Of a DNA stretch of 64,000 nucleotides, positions 53,706-64,000 are shown piece by piece. Both the position numbers and the translations under genes were made by a program. The notes beneath the pieces were generated by a model. It was given only the letters and a program-made list of their open reading frames with translations. It was not told the origin of the DNA and did not search any database. Positions within the stretch are counted from its first letter, which is position 1, and each line of letters opens with the position of its first letter. The DNA is from Polysphondylium violaceum (lineage: Eukaryota > Evosea > Eumycetozoa > Dictyosteliales > Dictyosteliaceae): the NCBI GenBank assembly GCA_000277445.1, contig AJWJ01000008.1:1-64000 (forward strand), written 5' to 3'.

Positions 53706-56058
53706 ATGAGTAGTATAAATAATGGTGATCATATAGATGAATTGGAATCATCAGCATCCTCTACTTCAATAGGATCTTTACCACCATTTCACAGACCTCC
53801 GGGATTTAATGTTATATTTCAACATATTTTACAACTACTTTTAATTTTATTCATTGTATTATTCATTCTTACCTCTATTACACTCTTGGCAAGACTTTCA
53901 AGAAAAACCAATAGACAACGTAGTAAAAAGCTATCATTACGTACCCGAACAGAAGTATATTTAACTGCAACTGGTATCATACAATGGATTGTAAATATTG
54001 TGATTAGGATTAATAGTATTGGATCGTGTGTTGTATCTTTTATTAATATTATCAATATACATACACTTAATGTTTATAGGAAGGTATACAAACATTTTTA
54101 TCTATCTTGTCAGTGTTTGCATTTATATATGGTACCTATCTCACACATCCAGATAAACCACCAATGATTTATTCATGGATTGAAGTTGCATTGACTATAT
54201 TCTTTACCTTGCATTGGATGTTGGATTACTTTATTCATAAAGATCGACTTCAGTATCTTTACTCTTTCTTTTCAATCGTAGATTTAGTCACAGTGTTACC
54301 AATTTACATTGACATTGCCCAAGGTAATTTCTTTAATGAACTAACCACTTTTCAATTTCTTAGAGTATTAAGAACGGTTAGAGTATTGAGAGCAAACAGA
54401 GTATTACATTATTTCAATGGTAACTATTATTAGTATTTGTATCGCGATTAAAGATATACACCACTAATGCACCAACTATCAATATCTAGATATCACACAA
54501 TATCTATTTAGAGTTGTTATTGCAATCTTTACCTTTATTATGATTGTAGCAGCATTTTATATGAATGTCGATGTTAAAGATAAAAGTACAGGGGAAGCAT
54601 TGAAGTTTCATGAAACCATTTATTTCCTCGTCGTAACATTGACAACTGATGGTTATGGTGATATTCATCCAACTAATGCTGTCGGTCAAATTACAATCAC
54701 TGTCGCTGTAATAGTAGGTGCTGTCTTAATTCCATATCAAGTGTCGAGATTATTAGAAACCTTTAGTTCTTATTCACGTATGTATTTTAGTATTGTATGA
54801 TGGTGGATCAAAGTATACTTACCAGCATGTGACACCACATACTATAGCATATAAAAGAGATTTGTCAAAAGAGAATATGCATGGACATATCATACTTTGT
54901 GGAGATATAAACTTTACATCGTTGCTAGAGTTTCTTACAGAGTTTTACTTGGAAAAGTATGCACAGTTGAAAAAGACAATCATCATACTTAGTCCTGCGC
55001 CTCCTAGTGATCAGCTCAAGATTCTATTGTTGCATCCATTCTACAAGAATAGAATATCCTATTTGGAGGGCTCGCCAATGCTAGAAAACGATCTAAAGAG
55101 GGCAAGATACATCCACTCGTCGTCTTGTTTTATCTTTAGACCCTTGTTTTGGGAGGACGGCGATAGCACCGCTATTCTAACCGCGCTGGCAATGAAGAAT
55201 CTAAAGTCTAATGGATCAAAGATATTTGTCCAGTTGTTGCATCACGAAAACAAGTACAAGATCTCGTCCAGAGTAAAGCATATCATGTGTATCGAGGATT
55301 TCAGAAACGGCATATTGGTGCAGAGTACTTTGTGTCCCGGCTTTGGCACATTGGTGTGCAACCTATTCACTTCGCGTCAGCCCAATGCCACCAACGAGGA
55401 GGAAAAGTGGGTCGACGAGTACTGCAACGGCAGTGTCAATTCCATCTACAAGATCCCCGTGCCCTTGGCATTGGTGGGCGAGACATTGGGCTATGTGACC
55501 TCGATCATGTACTCGGGTGCCAAAGCATTGGTGCTTGGTATCATTGATGACACAGAAGACGACACCATATCGTTGGGATCCAGCAGCCACATACCCAATC
55601 AACATCATGCCAACAACCATCATCACAGAAGAAACAGATTTGTCATTCATCCACCCTTTTCCACCATTCTCACATCGTCCATGAACCTAATCATCATTGC
55701 ACACAGTCCATCAGCACCTACATTCAAGCCAAACGTTCCATCCATCATTAGACGTAATGAAGAGGACGAGGAGGAGCCCAGCTCATTTATCAGAAACATA
55801 TACAACAAGCTCTTTGTACCCGATGAGATTAGAAACTTTACCGAACTTAATGAATCATCGGCTGATCTATTCAATGACAATGTAAAGACATTCTTTACAT
55901 CAACCTATACAACCAACAATTCCATTGAAATGGATAATCTTAGTCCAACATTAAATAGTAATCAAGATGCCAACAATAACAACAACAGCAACGAAGACAA
56001 TCAAGATAATGGAGCCAATCCTTTACCTTTGATCTTGATAAACAATGATTCAATCAAT

Positions 56059-56090
<32 letters not shown>

Positions 56091-57528
56091 TCCACTTGAA
56101 GAGGAAGAAAAGATATCACCTTTGGTTAAATTGTGTAATGAAGAGTTTGATTCAAATTGGAATGAAGTAGTTGCCACTGTCATTGAGTCTATTGATGGCA
56201 AGGCACATATGGAGTCGATTATGGAAGATTTGGAACCTGTGTTGGAATCAATTGAAAGAAACAGAAATCTAGATGAATACTCTGAAGAAGAGGTTGAGGC
56301 CAACAACTGGAAGGAACATATTATCATTTGTGGAAGTATAAACAAGATTGATTTGTTTATCAGAGGTCTCCGTCAAAAGTATATCTCTGATAACATAAAC
56401 CATTTCTATCACTTAAAGAATGGCTCGGCATCCAGCTCAACAAACTTGAACGAGTCTGCCGCAGAACATCACTCTGACCACTCATCCATCTCTGTGCCAC
56501 CCATTGTGATTCTCCATCCCGAGGAGCCCGATATGAGTGAGTGGGATGATATTGAAGATGTCTTTTATCACAAAGGCTCTCCACTCGAGAGAAAGGATCT
56601 CGATTGGTGCAAGATCCAATTGGCTAGTAAGATCATCATCCTTTCAGACCCCTACAAACAACACCACTCGTCCAATCTCACCGACAAGACCTCTGTGCAG
56701 TTGGATGCCGAAACTATTATGGCCTACTTGGAAATCAACGAAGTCTTCCAAAACTCCCCCAACAGCTCCAAATCCTCTTTTCTCACGGTAGAGCTTGTTC
56801 ACGAGCCCAACATTAGATTCATTTCAAAGTCATTCAAGTCGTCCAACTACAAGAAACGTATGCGTCGTGAGGAAGAAGAGTTTGAGAAACCAAACTACTA
56901 CATCACAAGTGAGTTTGCCAGTGGTCGTGTCTTGACCCTCACCACATTGGACTCCTTGATGTGCCAAGCCAGCCATCAAGAGTATCTATTGGACGTGGCA
57001 ACTGAATTGGTACTCGGTGTCAACGGTATAAAGAAATACTACCAAAAGCTCATCGGCAGCAATGTGGTCGGTGCCTCGGATGACAGCTCCGATAGCTCAG
57101 ACTATTATGATGAAGACGACACCCATACAGCCAGCAGCGAAGACGATTTGACAAACTTGGATATCAACAGCAGAAACAGCAGTCACCATACAATCTACAA
57201 CCAAAGCAACAGTAATAACAATAGTACACCAAACCTAAGATTGACCCAATTGGGTATTTTTAATCATCACAATCCACCATCATCATCGGCTCACAACCAA
57301 TGTCTTTTAAATCAAATCAAAGTGCCCGAACAATTCCACGGTCATCCCTACTCAGAGTTATTTGAGGCACTATTAAGCAAGAATATCTTGCCGTTGGGGC
57401 TCTATAGATGCAGAGAAATAACTGGTGCTCCAAATCCCTATGTGTTTACTTGTCCTCCATCGGCTACCACTCTTCATGAAAATGATTTGGTATATGTTTT
57501 ATATAGACAACACCATCATCATATCTAA
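53706..57528 (+). CDS. BK/Slo-like potassium channel with RCK domains
   Basis: Exons are 53706-53990, 54080-54419, 54490-54777 and 54791-57528, about 1216 aa. The layout is Slo-like: S0 (residues about 36-60), S1, S2, S3, an Arg-rich S4 (LRVLRTVRVLRANRVL), S5, pore, S6, then two RCK-type Rossmann domains (GHIILCGDINFTSLLEFL and KEHIIICGSINKIDLFI) separated by Asn-rich linkers. This predicts a voltage- and ligand-gated plasma or organelle membrane K+ channel. The selectivity filter reads TTDGYGD (260-266) where the family has TVGYGD. Exons 3 and 4 are in different frames and are joined only by a 13-nt GT...AG piece (54778-54790). No typical calcium-bowl Asp run is seen, though an acidic patch lies near the C-terminus. 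Confidence 0.9.
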
Positions 57529-57948
57529 TTATATCATTTTTTAACTTGTTGATTTTATATATTTTAATTAAATAAATAAATTCAATATCTCTTAATTTTT
57601 CCTTAATCATGATAATGATTTCAAATATAGATCTTCTATATTTATCCTATAGATAATAGTTTATGTCAATTTGCTTGTGAGATTTTTTTTTAGGAAAAAC
57701 ATGTGTGTTAAAGAGTATTGTGTTGCCAAAGATAGGAATCAATTCTTGAACACTTGTTTAGGTGAAAATAAAAGCTTAAATTATTATTTATTATTTTAAT
57801 AATTAAATATGAAAAAATATATAAACAATTAATAATTCAAATTTCCAATATAGAAAAATCTTTTATTTATTTTTTATACAGATCTTTATTTTAGAGATAA
57901 ATATTTACAGTTTACCATTCTGATTTATTTGATAAAACACTTTAATTA
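57529..57948. other. Intergenic region, no gene seen
   Basis: AT-rich spacer between the channel gene and the Crinkler-like locus. No ORF or RNA supported. Confidence 0.35.
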
Positions 57949-58197
57949 ATGTCAAAGACTACTATCCTCACACAACCACAGATTCAAAAAATTTTTCTAG
58001 ATCTAAATATAGATGAAGATGTTTGTAATCAAATTGCCTCTCTTCTCAATTCCAACTACATCAATACAAAAGAAAAATTATACATCGCCTTTTTTGATGA
58101 TATGGAGTTGAGAAAAAAGTATAACATTGGTAATACTTTGTGTGATGGTCATTTTATGGACTTGAAAAAGAATCTATTAGAAGGTATTCAAAAATAA
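57949..58197 (+). CDS. Short SAM-like helical reading frame upstream of Crinkler-like gene
   Basis: An 82-codon frame starting MSKTTILTQPQIQKIF. The content is helical with a pattern like a small SAM/DEP-type bundle (LNIDEDVCNQIASLLNSNYINTKEKL, then LCDGHFMDLKKNLLEGI). Such a segment often precedes the nuclease-kinase part in Crinkler-type proteins (from memory), so it may be the first part of the next gene or a separate small gene. The relation of the two pieces is not resolved here. Confidence 0.45.
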   Translation: MSKTTILTQPQIQKIFLDLNIDEDVCNQIASLLNSNYINTKEKLYIAFFDDMELRKKYNIGNTLCDGHFMDLKKNLLEGIQK

Positions 58198-58281
58198 AAT
58201 GCCAAACCTTACGACACATGGTCACTAAACTCTAGACTAACACTTTAATATTTTCCTACAACCATACTCTATTACTAATAG

Positions 58282-59633
58282 AATCAACTACGAAAAAAAC
58301 TATATTTACTGATCTCCTCCCCCTTGTTGGTGAACATTATACTTTATCAGCTTCCTATGTTGGTAATAATCAAGTAGCCACTTTAACGGAAAGCCAAGAC
58401 TTTGAGTTTGTCGATGGTCTAAATCTTGAATCAGAGTCGAGTTTGATTTGGAGGATGAGTAATGACGGAAAGCTCTCGGAGCTCACAAATCATTCAGAGG
58501 CACAGATTATCTTTTATATAAAACTTGTCTTTTTCGAGGTTTTTCAGGCATTGGGTCTTTGCGGTGTACTTGATCTGGATCATGATTATAGTCTAACATA
58601 CAAGAACCCAACTAGTACTTGCATGATAGGCCTTCAACACCAACATGGTCATCCTATTGGAGTGGTGGAGGTTGTGAAACAAGGTAATGATAACATTCTA
58701 AATTCTGCCCATCTTGATGGTAAAATGTTAGATTCCATGCTTAGACTTTATAATGTTTATGGACAAAAGAATGTTTTTGGAATTGCTACAACTTATCAAG
58801 AATGGAGAATCTATTGGTTACCAGAATGTGGTCAATATGCCAAATCTAAAGTTGTTGATGCTATATTCAAAGAATCTATTGTCCATGATCATTTTATCCC
58901 TTTATATAACACAGATCTATCTATTAGATCATCAGTTCTTCCTCAAACTCACCAACCAAGATTGATTTGTGCAACTCCGATAATCTCATATACTAATAGA
59001 CTTCTTCCCCAGTACCTATGTTCAGTTGTATCGAAAATGTACCATAGATCCTTTTCCAACACTCCCCTCTATTCACCAGAGAAACTCTTTATCCAACTCA
59101 CAGAGAAATCATGGTGTTGGACATTGGCTCCAGAGACTATTCTAGATCTAGTCTACGATATTGGTGCATTTGGAAAGATAGACTCTATACTCTTGCTCCA
59201 AGACTTTAGAGGAGCTACCCATGGAAGAGTATGGCTTGCGTGCTCAAGTAGAGGAAATGTTTTTGTAGTCAAGTTTCCCACTGACGACTCATTCATGCAA
59301 ATGGAACTAACCATTTGGGAAAAAGTTTGGGGTTTACCAACTTTGAAGGGAAAATGGAACGGAGCAAAAGGATTCCTGATGCCTTTTGTTTTACCTGCTT
59401 CCCAAACCGATTGGGAAGATCCAACCTTTATTCCTTTGGTAGCACAAGCTGTTCGCTCCCTCGTCGATGCCCTTTATCACCACAACGATCTCCATCGTCG
59501 ACATGTTGGTCTATACAAAAAGGGTGGCCAAAAGGTTGTTGTCTTTTTTGATCTTTCCAGTATGTTGACTATTTCACCAAAAGAAAAGGAATTTTATTAT
59601 CTCGACATGCTCAATAACTTGGACTTGAGTTGA
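58282..59633 (+). CDS. Crinkler-like protein: nuclease-like plus kinase-like domains
   Basis: The frame is open to 59633 from about 58236; a splice acceptor at 58281 is the likeliest left edge, giving about 450 codons. The first half resembles the PD-(D/E)xK-like part of Crinkler (CRN) C-termini: IGVVEVVKQG, LDGKMLDSMLRLYNVYGQKNVFGIATTYQEWRIYWLP. The second half resembles the CRN kinase-like domain: GNVFVVKF for the nucleotide loop and Lys, HHNDLHRRHVGL for the catalytic loop, and VVFFDLS for the metal-binding motif. CRN-type proteins occur in oomycetes, chytrids and dictyostelids, and their effector-like roles are debated. Whether the locus is one spliced gene or partly decayed is left open. 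No cellular function is assigned. Confidence 0.65.
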
Positions 59634-61036
59634 ACCACAACCCTCTCTCGACCCAAATAAATAAACAATAGCAACAAAGAACTAGGATGCAGGATTGTTA
59701 TGTTTGGCTAACCAATCAACTAATCATCTATATTTTCATAAATAATAGTTTACTAAATAAATAAAGCTCCATATCTCCCTCACTTGATCTGTATTGTGTG
59801 TTTGCCAATTATTATCTTTTTCTTTCTTTCTTGCTCATCATCGTGCGATCAATCGAAAAAGATGATCATCACCTCTTTGCAAACACCTAAATGCCTGAGA
59901 CATCACAGTGCGCGACGTGCAGGATTGATCAATGTGGATCTAAATTTGGTGAGTGTGGTATCAATCCTTTTGTGTAAAACACAAACTCTTCCCCATTTTG
60001 TGCAACAAAATTCATCAAGTAAGTGATTATTTTTTGATGAAAACAATCCTCAAATCACACCCACACTTTTTTTCAACGAAAAAAAATCGAGGAAAATCCA
60101 GTATTTTGAAAAAAAATAAAAAAATTCAAAAAAAAAACTACCTTTACCAAAAATAGTTTTGAAAGCAACCAACGATTTTATTATTTTTGCATAGTTTTAT
60201 AATATTATAAACACAAAATATTTTTAACCTCTTTTTATTTTTTTATATTGTTAAAACTAGTATTATTCAACAATCATTTTCTCTTTGTATGTACCGTAAT
60301 AAAATTAAATATTTCTCCACACACATATACAATCTCAAACAACAACACCCTCCTAAAACAAACCACATACCACACATATCATATCCTATATTCATCACCA
60401 CACCTGACATTCATCAAAACACATTTGCCACTCAATACCATTAATATCATTTTTAACACCTTTGAAAAAAATTTGTACACACAGAATAAGTGTGTGTGTT
60501 GTGTGAGAGAGGAGAGTGTGATTTGTTTTTTATTTTTTTTTAATTTTATTTTTTCAATTATTATTAATATTACTCATCACTCACTCATCACTATCATCTT
60601 CAAAAGTATCAGTATCAGTATCAGTATCAGTATAATCATCAACCATAGACATAATTAATAAATAATAAATACAGTATAGTATAGTAATCAGATCAACAAA
60701 ACAGTAATAGTAATCATCATTCACCTCGTTCTCCTCACTCGCTCACCTACCTCAAACAACCCTATTTTTTTTTTGTATTGTGTTTTTTCATAAAACTTAT
60801 TTCTTTCTTTTTTTTTTTTTTTTTATTAAAAGTTTATTTTTTTTTATTAATAGTTTTTTATATATAAAAATAGAAGCATAGGTAGAATTATATATCTATA
60901 TGTATATTAGCAAACAATAGTAGAGGAAACAACACAAACGTATAGTTATCATCATAATCACACAATTATCAAAAAAATCCACCTCAGTAATAGTAATATC
61001 ACAAACACAGTAATAATAATAATATAATACACAAAA
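59634..61036. promoter_or_regulatory. Long intergenic region upstream of the kinase gene
   Basis: 1.4 kb with no supported gene. It has A/T runs, a CA-rich tract near 60310-60440, a GTATCA-type hexamer microsatellite (about 60607-60635), and TATATATAAAA near 60855 ahead of the kinase leader. Short open frames here are composition artefacts. Confidence 0.4.
60607..60635 (+). repeat. Hexanucleotide microsatellite (AGTATC)n
   Basis: About five tandem copies of AGTATC in the intergenic region upstream of the kinase. Confidence 0.85.
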
Positions 61037-62450
61037 ATGGGTTGTTTTAATTCAAAAGAAGCTAAACCAAGAGATGAACAAACAAAGGTTCAACCAAATC
61101 CAAACGAAACCACTGCAAAAACAGCAGAGGTTAGAGCTGAAGAGAAAATTTCTTCTGCCCGTATGTTTCAATATAAATGCTTTTTCACACAGCAGAACAT
61201 CTTACTAATAACAATACTATTATATAGAGGATATATCAATTGGTAATGTAGAGGATCACTACATTGTTGGAAAAGAATTGGGAAGGTTTGTATATAACAC
61301 CACTCACATACATTTTATTTTGCAAAGGATGTCGCATGTGATTTTTTTACCCTTACCTTCATGTAAAAAAAAAATTGCACCACAACCACATTATGTGAAA
61401 AAAAAAAACACACATATACTAATACTAAAATGATATTATTTAATGTAGAGGTGCATTCTCTGTTGTACGTGAAGGTACCAAGAAGGGCAGCAGTGAAAAG
61501 GTAGCATTGAAATATATCGAAAAGAAATTTGTTAAAAAGAAGCACATTGAACAATTGAGAAGAGAAATTGATATTATGAAAAAAGTTAGTCATCAAAATG
61601 TTTTGGCCTTGAAAGAAATCTTTGAAAGTGATTCTCATCTTACACTCGTAATGGAATTGTAAGTTGTTGTTATGATGATAACTTGTAGTTGAATATTCAA
61701 AAAAACTAATCAATATCTCTCTACACACCTATATAGAGTAACTGGTGGAGAATTGTTTTATAAAATTGTAGAAAGAGGGTCATTTACAGAAAAAGATGCT
61801 CGTAATGTTGTTAGACAAGTTTGTGCTGGTGTTGAATATTTACACTCTCAAGGTATTGCTCATAGAGATCTTAAACCAGAGAATCTTTTATGTTCTGGTG
61901 AAGGTGATGATATGATTATTAAAATTGCAGATTTTGGTCTTAGTAAAATTTTTGGAGCTGGTGAGGCACTTGAAACTAGTTGCGGTACTCCAGATTATGT
62001 TGCCCCAGAAGTATTAACTGGTGGAAGTTATGATAACGCCGTAGATATGTGGAGTATTGGTGTTATTACTTATATTTTACTTTGTGGTTTCCCTCCCTTC
62101 TATGCCTCAAGTCAAAATCTCTTGTTTGAAAAGATTCTCACTGCTGACTATGATTTCCCAGAACCAGAATGGACTCATGTATCCGATAATGGTAATTATT
62201 GTTTATATATAAATATATTATTTACTCAGGTATACGCATAATACTAATATCGAATCAAATTTTCTTAGCTAAAAACTTTATTAGAAATTTGATTGTCAAG
62301 GATCCAGATCAAAGACACACAGCAAAGAAATGTTTAGAAGATGCCTGGATTACTGGATCAGAGGTTAATCAATCTGATCTCCACAGTCACTTTGCTGAAA
62401 AGATGAAGAAATATAATGACCAAAGAAGAAATGCTCAACCAGCAATGTAA
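61037..62450 (+). CDS. N-myristoylated CaMK/MLCK-like serine/threonine kinase
   Basis: Five exons, 61037-61160, 61228-61285, 61449-61658, 61737-62191 and 62269-62450, join in phase to 342 aa. The kinase is of the CAMK group, close to myosin light-chain kinase and CaMKI. It shows a Gly-rich loop (GKELGRGAFSVV), VALKY for the ATP lysine, the catalytic HRDLKPENLL, ADFGLSK, and the CGTPDYVAPEVL activation-segment end. The APE and DMWS motifs are intact. The N-terminus MGCFNSKE has Gly2 and Cys3, a strong signal for myristoylation and palmitoylation, which suggests membrane location. The short C-terminal tail (KKYNDQRRNAQPAM) is too short for a classical autoinhibitory and calmodulin-binding segment. 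Several introns cut inside motifs, so the single ORFs look like fragments. Confidence 0.94.
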
Positions 62451-62816
62451 AAACAGTAACAATACTAAAAATATCAAATAATAATAATAATAATAAATAA
62501 TAATAATAATAATAATAATGTGATATGGGTTACAAAAGAATTTTTTTTAAAATACAAAAAAAATAAATAAAATTTGTTTTATCTAAAAGAAAAAAAATAT
62601 TCAAATCAATGGTATAATTTAAAATACCAAATCAAAGATATATATAAATAGTGTGCAATGTATCATATGAAATAATGATGTGTACACCAGAGTTTTTTTT
62701 TTATTTTTTTAAATTAATTTGGTTTTTTACATTTTTTTTTTTTTTTCTTTTTTTGACACACACTGTAAATAGTATTACTATTGTTGTTTTATACATCATT
62801 ATAGGAAATAGGAATC
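62451..62816. other. Intergenic region with AAT repeat
   Basis: Contains an (AAT)n microsatellite (about 62475-62518), A- and T-runs, and the leader of the Sec14-GOLD gene. A TATAG acceptor just before 62817 suggests a possible 5' untranslated intron (inference). Confidence 0.4.
62475..62518 (+). repeat. (AAT)n trinucleotide repeat
   Basis: About a dozen near-perfect AAT/ATA units in the 3' region of the kinase gene, as common in dictyostelid non-coding DNA. Confidence 0.8.
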
Positions 62817-64000
62817 ATGAGTGGATATATTCAAGATTTGTCAGAGAATCAAAGCAAATCACTTGCTACATTTAAACAACAATTTGATGAAAATATTGGG
62901 AAAGTAAAGAGTGAGTTAGATTCCCAATCAACATTAAAGATCTATGGCGTTGATTTAGAGTCTGACTCTAGTCAAAGAGATATTATTTTTTTGAAATTTT
63001 TAAGAGCAAGGGATTTCAAGTCTGACCAATCGTATCAAATGCTTGTTGATAGTTTAAAATGGAGAAAAGAATTTAATACAGACAATATCTTGAATGAAAC
63101 TTTCCCCGATTGTTATAAGACTATTGGTGGAATTCATAAAACTGATAAAGATGGACGTCCTGTTATGGTCAATTACTATAACAATATTGATGTCAACACT
63201 GTATGTATTATCTATTCTCATTAAAGATGATATTCTTTTTTATTAATGATTTCATAAAAAAAAAACTGGAAATATATAAAGGTATTTGGAAATGGTGTTG
63301 CAGAGTTTTTGAGATTCAAAGTTCAACAAATGGAAATGGCTATTCAACAACTTCAAGCTACAAATTGGCAAGTTGAAGATTTGGTAGTTATTCATGATTA
63401 TAAAGATGTTTCTATGTTTAGAGTAAATAATTGTTTTTTTATATTTTCTCATTCATATAATTTGGTATTAGATATTAATACAGTTTTATTGATATTTTTA
63501 GATGGACCCAAGAGTAAAACAAGCTTCATCCCAAACTATCCAAACACTTCAAAACAACTATCCAGAGTTTTTGTTTAGAAAGTTTTTTATCAATGTTCCA
63601 TATATTTTCCAAGCACTCTATTCATTATTTACAGTTTTTTCAAGTGAAAGAACTAAAAGTAAATTCAATGTACTTGCATCAGAGTATAGAAAGAGTTTAT
63701 TAAACTATATTGCCATTGAAAATTTACCACATGAATTGGGTGGTTTCCAAAACAATAATGATGCTGATTTCAATTCAATTACCACCATTGAACTTAAACC
63801 AAAGTCAACCCATGATATAGAATTGGGATTCTTGGATACTGATAAAACTGTGGAATGGGAATTCATTGTCTTGGATGGTGGTAATGACGTAAACTCACAA
63901 ATCCTTTTAAACAATACTAAACAATGTTTATCAATTAAATCAAAAGAATCAAACACTGCTGGTTCTTTTCAAATTGAAGAAGATGGAAAATATTCGTTTA
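62817..64000 (+). CDS. Sec14-GOLD (patellin-like) lipid-transfer protein, 3' partial
   Basis: Exons are 62817-63200, 63282-63422 and 63502-64000, and the gene runs off the right edge. Introns (81 and 79 bp) are phase 0. The CRAL-TRIO N part (FLKFLRARDFKSDQSYQMLVDSLKWRKEF) and the lipid-binding lobe (DGRPVMVNYYNN, VVIHDYKDVSMF, INVPYIFQALYSLF) are clear. After the conserved LPHELGG, a GOLD-like beta region begins (DIELGFLDTDKTVEWEFIVLDGGNDV), so the protein belongs with Sec14-GOLD or patellin types that move phosphoinositides between membranes. At least 341 codons lie in the window. The exon 3 start (ATGGACCC) should not be mistaken for the initiator. Confidence 0.93.

Noticed and set aside
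59784-60658. Frames of 67-136 codons between the Crinkler-like gene and the kinase
   Set aside because: Composition is CA/T-rich low complexity, with no start context or recognisable domain.

Overview
This 64 kb window is nuclear DNA of a dictyostelid social amoeba. The evidence is very AT-rich intergenic DNA with long A/T runs; short introns, mostly about 60-130 bp, that begin GTATGT, GTAAGT or similar; asparagine, glutamine and serine homopolymers inside proteins; and families typical of dictyostelids (PSI/PA14 fibro-slime protein, CBM49-like secreted proteins, degenerate ankyrin-repeat proteins, type-B crystal-protein-like esterase). The standard genetic code fits every gene. The species cannot be fixed from the sequence alone; a Polysphondylium/Heterostelium- or Cavenderia-like genome is plausible (inference).

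Layout. 0-9 kb: SRP54 (-), a mitochondrial CBS-pair protein (+), a nucleolin-like two-RRM/RGG protein (+), a DEAD-box helicase (-) and an orphan (-). 9-14 kb: two tandem LYC1-like GNAT acetyltransferases (+) and a large ankyrin-type membrane protein (-). 16-26 kb, the surface and secretion section: a PSI-family membrane protein with an integrin-like NPLY tail, a CBM49-like secreted protein, SURF2, a VPS9-domain Rab5-GEF, and two more tandem CBM49-like genes. 26-29 kb: a gene joining a degenerate small-GTPase-like domain to an ankyrin-type region, then a tiny CaaX-box protein. 29-34 kb: ISCA1, a thiamine-pyrophosphate-type mitochondrial carrier and two tandem LCM-type methyltransferases. 34.8-35.0 kb: tRNA-Tyr(GTA) with a 14-nt intron and tRNA-Arg(ACG). 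35.7-47 kb: an orphan, a type-B carboxylesterase, two small proteins, a SAAL1-like protein tail-to-tail with DNA topoisomerase III, and an RPAP2/Rtr1 CTD phosphatase. 47.8-64 kb: a CUE/coiled-coil protein, SDHC, an SLC35B4-type nucleotide-sugar transporter, a mitochondrial membrane protein, a BK/Slo-like potassium channel with an odd selectivity filter, a Crinkler-like locus, an N-myristoylated CaMK/MLCK-like kinase, and a Sec14-GOLD protein that runs off the right edge.

The genes do not form one pathway. Mitochondrial functions recur (SDHC, ISCA1, the carrier, a CBS protein, a Coa1/Tim21-like protein), as do cell-surface and secretory functions (PSI, CBM49 set, esterase, SRP54, sugar transporter). 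Exon joins were worked out by hand from splice consensus, reading phase and family alignment from memory; most close in phase. Two do not close simply: RPAP2 has an apparent one-base homopolymer shift, and the potassium channel is joined only by a 13-nt segment with perfect splice ends. I saw no CRISPR array, no transposon and no virus-like element. The best leads are the GTPase-like/ankyrin fusion, the 13-nt intron candidate, the TTDGYGD filter, and an alternative early-stop splice in the nucleolin-like gene.
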